Origin: Paenibacillus glycinis
GTDB lineage: Bacteria; Bacillota; Bacilli; Paenibacillales; Paenibacillaceae
Direction: 5' to 3'
Length of the DNA stretch: 64,000 nt
Assembly: GCF_009909185.1 (NCBI RefSeq)
Contig: NZ_JAAAMV010000020.1
Location: 124,001-188,000, forward strand
Shown here: positions 17,306 through 26,366 of the stretch, piece after piece
How the letters are laid out: each line of letters starts with the position of its first letter
Numbering within the stretch: position 1 is the first letter of the stretch
Notes under the pieces: model-generated
The model's database searches: none
The model's input: the letters and a program-made list of their open reading frames with translations, nothing else
Told to the model about the DNA's origin: nothing
Translations under genes and position numbers: made by a program

Positions 17306-17347
17306 GACGAGTCACTCCTTATCTGGATTTGCGGCGAGCAGATGTTA

Positions 17348-17374
17348 CATCTTATGCGGCATTCGCCCAGAGGT
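17348..17374 (-). promoter_or_regulatory. Sigma-K-like promoter of the gerP operon
   Basis: The coding strand has CATAAGATG (17356-17348; 8/9 to CATANNNTA) with AC 16 nt upstream (17374-17373), about 43 nt before the gerPA ATG. In Bacillus the gerP operon is transcribed late by sigma-K. Confidence 0.4.
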
Positions 17375-17458
17375 TACTTTCCGCGGTGTCCGGCGGTGTG
17401 TCGGAACCATGGGCGAACGCATATATAGGAAGCAGGGATACGAAGCGGGGGGACCGGG

Positions 17459-17884
17459 ATGGCATCGAATTGGGAGGAACTGGAGAAGTGGATGGAGAAT
17501 CAGCAGCTGCCCAAGGGCTTCGACGTGTTTCGGCAATCGGATTGGATCGAGAACTACGTGCGGAACATGATGAACAAAGCGATCCCCGCGGCTTCTTCGG
17601 CGTTCCAGACCAGCAATTCGAACGCGGTGGAGACGAAGCGGTACGTGATCGTCACGTATCCCCTCGGGGAATCGGCGGACCTGTCGGCGGTCCGGCTGCT
17701 GGTCAAGGAAGACCTGGTGAAGCTGAGCGGACTGCCGGGCGGCGGCAGCGAGACGATCCGGCTGCCGAAGCTGGTGCTTCCCAGGACCTGCCAAGCCGAC
17801 TATGACGGCGCCGTGCTCAAGATCCGGCTGCGCAAACGGCCGCCGAGCAAGCGGACGCATATCGCGACGATCAAAGGGCTGTAG
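17459..17884 (+). CDS. Hsp20/alpha-crystallin-like protein, probably spore-related
   Basis: A 141-residue protein. The second half has an alpha-crystallin-like beta pattern: KRYVIVTYPLGESADLSAVR, VKEDLVKLSGL, then ETIRLPKLVLP and YDGAVLKIRLRK, which parallels the xxxFxLPxxVdxxxixAxyxdGVLxIxlpK end of small heat-shock domains. The N terminus is helical and variable. It is divergent from the gerP operon, and spore-coat Hsp20 relatives (CotM/CotP) exist, so a coat role is plausible but not shown. SD is G-rich (ggggggaccggg). A CATATATA box at 17420-17427 could be a mother-cell -10. Confidence 0.6.
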   Translation: MASNWEELEKWMENQQLPKGFDVFRQSDWIENYVRNMMNKAIPAASSAFQTSNSNAVETKRYVIVTYPLGESADLSAVRLLVKEDLVKLSGLPGGGSETIRLPKLVLPRTCQADYDGAVLKIRLRKRPPSKRTHIATIKGL

Positions 17885-18005
17885 CCGGACGCGTCTTTTC
17901 ACACAACTGTCACCAATTTGTCCGAACTTCCCCCGGCGGGCGGGTGGCTATTGACGGCGGCTTTCCTTATAATGCAAGTAAGACCTTGCATAGGGAGTGT
18001 TTTCC

Positions 18006-18206
18006 GTGACACTGGTGGATGTTAGTCAAATCTCGGCCGCGTTGTTCATTACGGGCGCGATTTTCATCATGCTGTTCTTTTCCTTGCTCAGCCTGGGCGT
18101 GCTGAGGATGTTCCAGTTGAAATACCGCGCGGGCGCGTACAGCTTCATCGGCGCGGTCGTGAGCGGCGTCGTGTTCGGCATCATTCTTAAGACATGGTTC
18201 GTCTGA
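18006..18206 (+). CDS. Small two-helix membrane protein, unknown
   Basis: About 66 residues with two hydrophobic segments (ISAALFITGAIFIMLFFSLL and FIGAVVSGVVFGIIL) joined by a basic loop (RMFQLKYRAG), so an inner-membrane hairpin protein. I do not recognise the family. GTG 18006 has tagggagtg 6-8 nt upstream; GTG 17997 overlaps that SD. A perfect TATAAT (17968-17973) lies upstream, but its only TTGACG is 11 bp away. A strong terminator follows, so it is probably monocistronic. Confidence 0.6.
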   Translation: MTLVDVSQISAALFITGAIFIMLFFSLLSLGVLRMFQLKYRAGAYSFIGAVVSGVVFGIILKTWFV

Positions 18207-18234
18207 CGCCGCCATGCGTCTACATACGAATAAC

Positions 18235-18279
18235 AAAGCCGTTCCCGCGCCTGAGCATCAGGCGGGAACGGCTTTTTTT
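18235..18279 (+). terminator. Terminator
   Basis: agccgttcccgc (18237-18248) and gcgggaacggct (18262-18273) form a perfect 12-bp stem; an internal cctga/tcagg pair adds to it, and a T run follows. Confidence 0.9.
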
Positions 18280-18486
18280 AGCGAACGGGTCCGGCCGGGA
18301 GGGTCTGCGGCCTGCTTGGGCATACGGCGGGGCGCGCAAAGAAATTTGTTGTCCAAATCGGGGCGGCATGTTTAAAAATAGTCAATAATCCAAGTTGCCA
18401 GAACATAAGATGGAGTATAAGATAATGATATGAGAGAATATTCAGAACATTTCGTTAATGAGTCCATTCGAGGGGAGGGCTTGCCG

Positions 18487-19083
18487 ATGAACAAGAGCTA
18501 TGAAGTGGAGTATTGCAATTTGGAGCTGCGATTCGACCGCCGGCAAATCCAAAATCTCATTCGGGATTTGATCCAGGAAGGTTATTCGCTTTATTGGAGC
18601 GAAACGGAAGTTTATTTTCTCATCTCCGTGCGGAGCGGCCGCAAGCTGGTTAAGCTTCGTTTCCAACGGATGCGCAACCGTTACAAGATCGTCGGCGATT
18701 ATTTGATCAAGGACGAGAAGCTGTCGGATTTACTGGAGAAGCTCATCAACGATTCGCGCGGTCATGCGGTGGTCAAACGGTTCAAGGACAGGCAAATCGT
18801 CATCGAAAGCATCATGTTCGGCGAAATCATACGACTTGTGGAGGTGTCCGGCATGGAACATCGGATCATTTATCAAAAGAAACCTTTCGTCACGGTCGAA
18901 GAAGTGATTCAGGCGTTTCAATCGAAGCGGGCCGAGGAACGCGCATCGGTGCTCCGTTACGAGCTGGATTACGAATTGTCCGTCCTCCACGAAGCGATCA
19001 CGGAAGGGCGCGAGACCGAGACGGCGCAGTCCAAAGAGAGGCTGCAATCCCTGAGAACTGAGATGATACAGCTTGAGCTTTGA
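18487..19083 (+). CDS. Conserved hypothetical protein (198 aa)
   Basis: A soluble, charged protein with no signal peptide or membrane segment. The N-terminal ~75 residues are predicted alpha/beta (QGYSLYWSETEVYFLISVRSG-like hairpins), the rest largely helical, ending in a probable coiled coil (about 155-198, Glu/Arg/Gln-rich). I cannot name the family. ATG 18487 has aggggagg 8 nt upstream; an earlier ATG at 18430 has no SD. It stands alone between two terminators. Confidence 0.7.
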   Translation: MNKSYEVEYCNLELRFDRRQIQNLIRDLIQEGYSLYWSETEVYFLISVRSGRKLVKLRFQRMRNRYKIVGDYLIKDEKLSDLLEKLINDSRGHAVVKRFKDRQIVIESIMFGEIIRLVEVSGMEHRIIYQKKPFVTVEEVIQAFQSKRAEERASVLRYELDYELSVLHEAITEGRETETAQSKERLQSLRTEMIQLEL

Positions 19084-19109
19084 AAACCAAGGGCTTGAAC
19101 GCATGAAAT

Positions 19110-19146
19110 AAACTCCCGGCCGAACGCGCGCCGGGGGTTTATTTTG
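19110..19146 (+). terminator. Terminator
   Basis: aaactcccggc (19110-19120) pairs with gccgggggttt (19130-19140), followed by attttg. Confidence 0.8.
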
Positions 19147-19296
19147 CTTTTGGGGCCGGCACGGCAAATTTCTGGCGGGCATGGTTTTCTTTGCCGGGCA
19201 AAAAGAGTAAACTAGGGGTATTGTTCGCGCACCCGTGCCAAGCGTCGCGGCATGGTGCTTTACCACTATAACAGAGAAAAGGTGTGGAAGAATTCA

Positions 19297-20689
<1,393 letters not shown>

Positions 20690-20709
<20 letters not shown>

Positions 20710-20989
20710 GACCCGCGATGATTTCCTGCAGGCAGGCGCGGAGCCGGTCCGCTTCCGGACCGCATCCGCTGCGCTGCTTCAACAGCAGGAGCGAAGCTTC
20801 GGCGAAGCTTTGAAATTTCCTTAATAAGAGTGGCTGGGGGAGACCGATGAGATCGGGTGCTTCGTCAGCCATTTTCTTTTTCACGAACGCCAGCGTCCAG
20901 ATCACGTCTTCGCGGGACAACGGGTAATCGGGATCGTTGATCCGCTCCACGCGATACCGGGCGGAGAAGGGTTCGGGCAATGAAGCCAT
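20690..20989 (-). CDS. Conserved hypothetical protein (99 aa)
   Basis: A small, mostly helical cytoplasmic protein with no recognisable family motif (segments [20 protein letters not shown] and [20 protein letters not shown]). ATG 20989 is preceded by aaaggagtgacctcc, which supports this start over longer ones reaching 21088. The stop lies 20 nt inside the convergent gnd gene, so there is no room for a terminator between them. Function unknown. Confidence 0.6.
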
Positions 20990-21076
20990 GGAGGTCACTC
21001 CTTTTATTCTTGGTAGCATCAGTACTAACAACTCTACGGTAGAAACAAGTTTTTTATACCCGCTAATCTCAGAAAA

Positions 21077-21085
21077 TGCTATAAT
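21077..21085 (+). promoter_or_regulatory. Extended -10 promoter upstream of aroK
   Basis: TGCTATAAT combines a TGn extension with a perfect TATAAT 48 nt before aroK. No good -35 box is seen at 17 bp, which is usual for extended -10 promoters. Confidence 0.55.
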
Positions 21086-21133
21086 CATGAAACATGTTTA
21101 GCGTGTGAAGACGCAAGAGGAAGGTGTCGGTCG

Positions 21134-21676
21134 ATGCGCGACGGAAAGCCGCTGCGGCATATTGTACTCATCGGGTTCATGGGCACGGGCAAATCGACGG
21201 TCGGCAGGCTGCTGGCGGAACGGCTGGCCTGCGCCGCGTGCGACGTGGACGCCGAGATCGTGAAGCGCGAAGGGGAAGCGATACCGGCGATCTTCGCGAA
21301 CCGGGGCGAGCGCGAGTTCCGCGCCGCGGAAACGGCCGCGCTCGGCGCGGTGCTCGGCGCCGACGACACGCTGGTCGTCGCGACGGGCGGGGGAGCGGTG
21401 CTGTCCCCCGAGAACCGCGAACTGATGCTGCGGCACGGATTCGTCGTGGCGCTTACCGCGGATCCCGAGCAAGTGATCGCGCGCGTGAGCCAGGACGAGA
21501 ATCGCCCGCTGCTGCAAGGCGATCTGCGCGAGCGGGTCTACAAGCTGCTCGAGGATCGGAAGCACGCTTATGATTTCGCCCATATGACCATCGACACGAC
21601 GCATCTCGGCGTCGACGAGGTTGTGGAGCGGATCGCGCAAGGATTCATACGCAGTATCAGCCAACATTCCATTTAA
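21134..21676 (+). CDS. aroK: Shikimate kinase
   Basis: AroK phosphorylates shikimate at the 3-OH, giving the substrate of the downstream AroA. The 180-residue protein has the P-loop GFMGTGKST, the shikimate-binding DVDAEI (Asp) and RGEREFRAAE (Arg), Walker B-like ATGGGAVLSPEN, and the lid region DENRPLLQG. Size is standard. ATG 21134 follows agaggaaggt. It is 19 nt before aroA, so the two successive shikimate-pathway enzymes are an operon. Confidence 0.95.
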   Translation: MRDGKPLRHIVLIGFMGTGKSTVGRLLAERLACAACDVDAEIVKREGEAIPAIFANRGEREFRAAETAALGAVLGADDTLVVATGGGAVLSPENRELMLRHGFVVALTADPEQVIARVSQDENRPLLQGDLRERVYKLLEDRKHAYDFAHMTIDTTHLGVDEVVERIAQGFIRSISQHSI

Positions 21677-21695
21677 GAAGGGGATCTACGCAACC

Positions 21696-22994
21696 ATGGA
21701 CGTTCTTGTTACTCCTACACCCAGGCTGCAAGGCGAGCTACAAGCGCTTTCTTCCAAAAACTACACGACGCGCTATCTGCTGGTAGCCGCGCTCGCGGAA
21801 GGCACCAGCACGATTTATTATCCTGCCCACAGCGAAGACAGCGATGCGATGCGCCGCTGCATCCGGGATATGGGCGCGGTGATCGAAGAGGACGACACGA
21901 AGATGACGATCACCGGCTTCGGTTCCCGTCCGCGCGACGTGAAGGAGCTGGACGTCGGCAATGCCGGCGCGGTGCTGCGGTTTCTGATGGCGATCGCCGC
22001 GCTCGCGCCGGGCGTGACGTTCATCAACCGGTATCCGGATTCGCTCGGCAAGCGTCCGCATGACGATCTGATCGATGCGCTCGGCCAAATCGGCGTGGAC
22101 GTTCGGCACAACGACGGGAAGCTGCCGATCACGATCCGCGGCGGGGCGGCCAAAGGCGGCAAAATCCAGGTATCCGGCAATGTCAGCTCGCAGTTCCTGA
22201 GCGCGCTCCTGTTCCTGACGCCGCTGCTGCAGGAAGACAGCGAGATCGAAGTGCTTCACGACCTGAAGTCCAAGGTCGTCGTCGGCCAGACGCTCGAAGT
22301 GCTGGAGCAGGCGGGAATCGTCATCGAAGCGAGCGAGGATCTCATGCGCTACCGCGTCAAGGGCGGTCAGAAATACGCGGCGAAAGAATACGTCGTGCAG
22401 GGCGATTACCCGGGCTCGGCCGCCGTGCTCGCGGCGGCTGCAGTGACGCGGTCGGACGTGAAACTGCATCGCCTGATGGAGAACAGCAAGCAGGGCGAGC
22501 GCGCGATCGTCGACGTGCTCCGCTTGATGGAGGTGCCGCTGACCCACGACAACGGCGTCGTTCACGTGCAGGGGAACGGCAAGCTCAAGGCGCTGGAGTT
22601 CGACGGGGACAAAGCGACCGACGCGGTGCTGGCGATGGTGGCGGCGGCCGTGTTCGCCGAAGGCACGTCCCGTTTCTATGACGTCGAGAACCTTCGTTAT
22701 AAGGAATGCGACCGCATTACCGACTTCTTGAACGAGCTGCGCAAAGCCGGCGCCAACGTGGAAGAGCGCCGCAGCGAGATCATCGTGCACGGCCGTCCCG
22801 AGGGCGTCGAAGGCGGCGTCGAGATCAACGCGCACTACGATCACCGCGTCATCATGGCGCTCACGGTCGTCGGACTTCGCGCCAAAGCCCCGATTCGGAT
22901 TCGCGACGCGCATCATGTGGCCAAATCGTATCCGATTTTCTTCGACCATATGAAGGCGCTCGGCGCGAACGTGGAATGGGTGGCGCCGAATTAA
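21696..22994 (+). CDS. aroA: EPSP synthase AroA, divergent type
   Basis: AroA transfers enolpyruvate from PEP to shikimate-3-phosphate. The 432-residue protein has both inside-out alpha/beta halves and keeps the main catalytic residues: K22/R27-like SKNYTTR, SGNVSSQFLSALLF, the Asp of KATDAV, the Glu-Arg of LRYKECDR, YDHR and VAKSYPIFF. The PEP loop is unusual: GNAGAVLRF replaces the common GNAGT/GNSGT-xxRP/L, so the positions of E. coli T97 and P101 are Ala and Phe. ATG 21696 is chosen with aagaagggg upstream, because the frame reaching back to 21621 overlaps aroK. Confidence 0.93.
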   Translation: MDVLVTPTPRLQGELQALSSKNYTTRYLLVAALAEGTSTIYYPAHSEDSDAMRRCIRDMGAVIEEDDTKMTITGFGSRPRDVKELDVGNAGAVLRFLMAIAALAPGVTFINRYPDSLGKRPHDDLIDALGQIGVDVRHNDGKLPITIRGGAAKGGKIQVSGNVSSQFLSALLFLTPLLQEDSEIEVLHDLKSKVVVGQTLEVLEQAGIVIEASEDLMRYRVKGGQKYAAKEYVVQGDYPGSAAVLAAAAVTRSDVKLHRLMENSKQGERAIVDVLRLMEVPLTHDNGVVHVQGNGKLKALEFDGDKATDAVLAMVAAAVFAEGTSRFYDVENLRYKECDRITDFLNELRKAGANVEERRSEIIVHGRPEGVEGGVEINAHYDHRVIMALTVVGLRAKAPIRIRDAHHVAKSYPIFFDHMKALGANVEWVAPN

Positions 22995-23050
22995 GGCACG
23001 CTAGTTCAAAGGCAGTGATTAGTGTCCAGAAGGAAAGGATGGGATTTCGG

Positions 23051-23485
23051 ATGGCGTTCGCAAACCCTTCGCGGGATGATATCAAACGCATTTTAGAGGA
23101 AACGTCCACGGTCGCGGTCGTCGGGTTATCGGATAATCCGGAGCGGACTTCGTACATGATCGCGGAAGCGTTGCAAGCCAAGGGCTACCGGATCATCCCG
23201 GTCAACCCGAATGCCGAGGAGATTCTGGGCGAGAAGGTGTACCCGTCGCTCAAAGACATTCCGTATCCCGTCGATATCGTCGACGTGTTCCGGCGCAGCG
23301 AATTCACGCCGCCCATCGCGGAGGAAGCCGTGGCGATCGGAGCGAAGACGCTGTGGCTTCAGCTCGGGGTCGTAAGCGAGGAAGCGGCGGAGATCGCCCT
23401 GCAAGGCGGTTTGAACGTAATCATGGACCGGTGCATCAAGGTCGAGGATTCGATTCTGCTGCCCCACGGCAAGTCCAAATCCTAA
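23051..23485 (+). CDS. CoA-binding domain protein (YccU family)
   Basis: A 144-residue Rossmann-fold protein similar to the CoA-binding domain of succinyl-CoA synthetase alpha. VAVVGLSDNPERTSYMIAE is the nucleotide-binding loop, GYRIIPVNPNAEEILGEKVY and KTLWLQLGVVSEEAAEIA are the standard family segments, and VIMDRCIKVED is the C-terminal signature. It probably binds CoA or a related dinucleotide; its role is not known. ATG 23051 is better spaced from aaggaaagg than ATG 23039, which abuts it. It may be co-transcribed with aroK-aroA, 56 nt upstream. Confidence 0.88.
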   Translation: MAFANPSRDDIKRILEETSTVAVVGLSDNPERTSYMIAEALQAKGYRIIPVNPNAEEILGEKVYPSLKDIPYPVDIVDVFRRSEFTPPIAEEAVAIGAKTLWLQLGVVSEEAAEIALQGGLNVIMDRCIKVEDSILLPHGKSKS

Positions 23486-23599
23486 CAATCATAAAAACGC
23501 GGCGTCTCTCCAACAATAAAGGAGGCTTTTGAGGGCCGAAGCAAGCAAGCTTCGAAGCACTTGGGCTAATCCATGCATTCTAGGAGGACAACAATCAAC

Positions 23600-24325
23600 A
23601 TGAATCAATTCGGACAGCAGGGCTTCGGCGGGAACATGTCTGGGATGAACCAACAGAAGAACCAATACCAGCCTTCCGGTTATGTGCAATCCCATTACCA
23701 AGGCATTTCCAGACAACCTGGCGGCATCTCCGCGCAATCGAATACGGGACCGGTTATCTCCCGCGTCGGGTATTCGGCGCAAAACGGCGGGTACGGCCAG
23801 TCCTCCGCCATGCATTCGTCCTCTTCCAACGGGTACGGCAATGCGCAGCCGGTGCTTTCGCACTTTGGCGGAAGCTCCATCAATGCGGGTTCGCAGCAAC
23901 CGGTTATCTCGCATTACGGAGGTTACCAAGCGCAAAACATGCAGCGATCGCAGACGATGAATGCGCAGCAAGGCCGCAGCTCCTCGATGTCGAATTCGCA
24001 GCCGGTCATCTCGCACTACGGCGGCTATCAAGCTCAGAACGCGCAGCAATCGCAGCCGTACCAATCGTCGATGACTACCATGAACCAATCGCAGCCGGTG
24101 CTTTCGCACTTTGGCGGCTATCAAGCGCAAAGCGCGCAAAACCGCGGCGGCTACGGCATGAACGGCAGCAACGGCTATGGCGCAACGCAATTCACAAGCC
24201 AAGCCGGCAATACGCCGGTGCTGCAAAATGCCGGCTTCTCGAACCAAGGACCGGTGATTTCGCGCCATGGCTACGCGGCGAACAACCAGTCCGCGACGGG
24301 CTTCAACAATCAGCAGCAATTCTAA
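23600..24325 (+). CDS. Gln/Asn/Gly/Ser-rich repeat protein without acidic residues
   Basis: A 241-residue low-complexity protein, unknown family. It contains seven copies of a short motif [QGT]-P-V-[IL] followed mostly by S-[HR]-x-G-G-Y, at P51, P84, P101, P135, P166, P206 and P218; the three central copies extend to GGYQAQ. Gln, Asn, Gly, Ser and Tyr dominate. There is no Asp, Glu, Cys or Trp, and only about seven Lys/Arg, so it is a flexible, slightly basic chain. No signal peptide or membrane segment. The composition resembles spore-coat or exosporium proteins and other self-assembling chains (inference). ATG 23600 follows taggagg by 12 nt. It has its own terminator. Confidence 0.8.
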   Translation: MNQFGQQGFGGNMSGMNQQKNQYQPSGYVQSHYQGISRQPGGISAQSNTGPVISRVGYSAQNGGYGQSSAMHSSSSNGYGNAQPVLSHFGGSSINAGSQQPVISHYGGYQAQNMQRSQTMNAQQGRSSSMSNSQPVISHYGGYQAQNAQQSQPYQSSMTTMNQSQPVLSHFGGYQAQSAQNRGGYGMNGSNGYGATQFTSQAGNTPVLQNAGFSNQGPVISRHGYAANNQSATGFNNQQQF

Positions 24326-24363
24326 GCGGATTGCGGCCGGACGAAGCGAAAGGCAAACGGAAG

Positions 24364-24396
24364 GCGGCGGACCCGGGAGGTCCGCCGTTTTCTTTT
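24364..24396 (+). terminator. Terminator of the repeat-protein gene
   Basis: cggcggacc pairs with ggtccgccg around a cggga-type loop, followed by ttttcttttt. The end touches the next promoter's -35 box. Confidence 0.85.
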
Positions 24397-24424
24397 TGAC
24401 AACCGGGGGTGAAACCCTTACGAT
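24396..24424 (+). promoter_or_regulatory. Sigma-A promoter of the PTS operon
   Basis: A perfect TTGACA (24396-24401) and TACGAT (24419-24424) are separated by 17 bp. The spacer contains the small inverted repeat gggtgaaaccc. No clear cre or antiterminator RNA site was found. Confidence 0.65.
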
Positions 24425-24482
24425 CAATAAAGAGCAATAGCCCGAGCGATCAGATGTTTTCATATAGAGAGGAGGGAAGCTT

Positions 24483-26366
24483 ATGAACGTCATGGGGCAC
24501 CTGCAGCAGCTCGGACGGTCGCTGATGCTGCCGACGATCGTGCTGCCCGCCGCGGCCGTTTTTCTCGCCCTGAGCGGGCTGCCGTGGGCATCGATGGGCA
24601 TGCCGAGCATACATACGCATCTGCAGACGGCCGGCGAGACGCTATTCGTGTTCCTGCCGTATTTGTTCGCGTTCGGCGTGGCGATGGGGATGACGAGCAA
24701 CGCGGTGACGGCGGGCCTGGCCGCCATCGCCGGCATGTTTATTTATACGAGCATCATCAATGCCAGCCATTACGAGCTGGAGCCGACCGTGTTTACCGGC
24801 GTTATTATCGGGATCGTCACCAGCATTCTGAACGAGAAATTCAAGTCTATCAAGCTTCCCGAATATATACAATTTTTCGGAGGGCCCCGTTTCGTGCCCC
24901 TGATCGTGAGCGTGTTCTCGACGCTATGGGCCATCGTCATGGTGCAGATCGCGCCGACGATCCACAACGCGCTGATCGAGCTGGGTGATATCGTGAATTC
25001 CGGAGGCGGCTTCGGCGTCTTCCTGTTCGGCTTCGTGCTGCGGATATTGGTCGTCTTCGGCCTGCATCATTTGGTCAGCCATGTCTTTTGGTTTCAAGTC
25101 GGGGGCTATCAGGTTCCCGGCGGGCATATGGTGTTCGGCGATTTGCCGCGCTTTTTCGCGGGAGATCCGACGGCAGGCGGTTTTATGGCCGGCTTGTATC
25201 CCACGATGATGTTCGCGCTGCCCGCCATCGCGTTCGCCATTATTCATGAAGCGCGCGAAGACTTGAAACCGACGATTCGTAAAACGTTCACGATCGCCGC
25301 GCTCTCCTCGTTCCTGACGGGCGTGACGGAGCCGATCGAATTCGCTTTCCTGTTCGTCGCGCCGTACTTATTCGTCGTTCACGCGCTGCTCTCCGGCTTC
25401 ATGATGTGGCTCACGTACGAGCTCGGCATCCGGACGGGTTTCTCGTTCTCGGCGGGGGCGATCGATTTTCTGATCAACGAGCATCTTGCGACCCGGGGGT
25501 GGCTGATCATCCCGATCGGCATCGTGTTCGGACTTATCTATTACGTGATGTTCCGCTGGGCGATCCGCCGATTCCGAATTCCGACGCCCGGCCGCGAGGA
25601 AGGCTCGCAGCTGGACGAATGGGCCGGCGATATTCCTTACCGCGCGCCGCTGATTCTGCAGGCGATCGGCGGAAAGGAAAACATCGTGCAGATGGAAGCG
25701 TGCATCACCCGGCTTCGCTTGAAGGTCGGCAGCGACAAGCTGATCGACAACAACGCGCTCAAGCATCTCGGTGCCGCCGGCGTCATCCGGCTTGGCGGCG
25801 GGAACGTCCAGATCGTGTTCGGCACCTATTCCGAGCTGATACGGGAGGAAATGGACAAAGCCATCCGAAGGGATATATCCAGGGTGCTCTTCTGTTCGCC
25901 GGTGCAAGGCCGGATGATGCCGCTCAGCGAAGTGCCCGATCCGATCTTCGCGGGCAAGCTCGTCGGGGACGGCGTCGCGTTCATGCCGGAGAAGGGCGAG
26001 CTCGTATCGCCCGTGCTCGGCAAGGTCATTCATGTCTATCCGTCGATGCATGCGATCGGCATTCGGACGCCCGACGGGCTGGAGGTGCTGCTGCACATCG
26101 GCATCGATACGTCGCAGCTGAAGGGACACGGGTTCTCCGCGGTCGTCAAGGAAGGCGACCAAGTGAAGCCGGGCCAGCTGCTGATCACCTTCGACATGCA
26201 GAAAATCCGGAAAGGCAGCAAGTCGCTCGCGACGCCGATGGTCATCACGAACTCGGATCGCGTCAGCTCCTGGAGCTTCGCGCCGTTCAAAAGCGTGAAG
26301 CGGGGACAGGCGTCCGTCATGTCGGTCGTTCTAAAAGAGAGAAGCGGTGGAGGGGAAACAGCGTGA
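24483..26366 (+). CDS. PTS EIICBA transporter, glucose/N-acetylglucosamine family
   Basis: A membrane phosphotransferase permease that imports and phosphorylates a hexose. It is a 627-residue three-domain fusion: EIIC with multiple membrane helices (1 to about 375; VTEPIEFAFLFVAP and GYQVPGGHMVF are typical), EIIB (about 390-470) with phospho-Cys C407 in MEACITRLRL, and EIIA (about 475-620) with phospho-His H538 in VLLHIGIDT and its partner H523 in MHAIGIRT. The family includes PtsG and NagE/NagP; the EIIC part resembles the GlcNAc subgroup, but the substrate is not proven. It overlaps ptsI by GTGA, so phosphoryl donor and permease are made together. No ptsH lies between them. Confidence 0.93.
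   Translation: MNVMGHLQQLGRSLMLPTIVLPAAAVFLALSGLPWASMGMPSIHTHLQTAGETLFVFLPYLFAFGVAMGMTSNAVTAGLAAIAGMFIYTSIINASHYELEPTVFTGVIIGIVTSILNEKFKSIKLPEYIQFFGGPRFVPLIVSVFSTLWAIVMVQIAPTIHNALIELGDIVNSGGGFGVFLFGFVLRILVVFGLHHLVSHVFWFQVGGYQVPGGHMVFGDLPRFFAGDPTAGGFMAGLYPTMMFALPAIAFAIIHEAREDLKPTIRKTFTIAALSSFLTGVTEPIEFAFLFVAPYLFVVHALLSGFMMWLTYELGIRTGFSFSAGAIDFLINEHLATRGWLIIPIGIVFGLIYYVMFRWAIRRFRIPTPGREEGSQLDEWAGDIPYRAPLILQAIGGKENIVQMEACITRLRLKVGSDKLIDNNALKHLGAAGVIRLGGGNVQIVFGTYSELIREEMDKAIRRDISRVLFCSPVQGRMMPLSEVPDPIFAGKLVGDGVAFMPEKGELVSPVLGKVIHVYPSMHAIGIRTPDGLEVLLHIGIDTSQLKGHGFSAVVKEGDQVKPGQLLITFDMQKIRKGSKSLATPMVITNSDRVSSWSFAPFKSVKRGQASVMSVVLKERSGGGETA

Noticed and set aside
17951..17973. TTGACG-TATAAT promoter before the small membrane protein
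   Set aside because: Both hexamers are good, but the spacer is only 11 bp. The TATAAT may still be used with another -35, so it is mentioned only in the gene entry.
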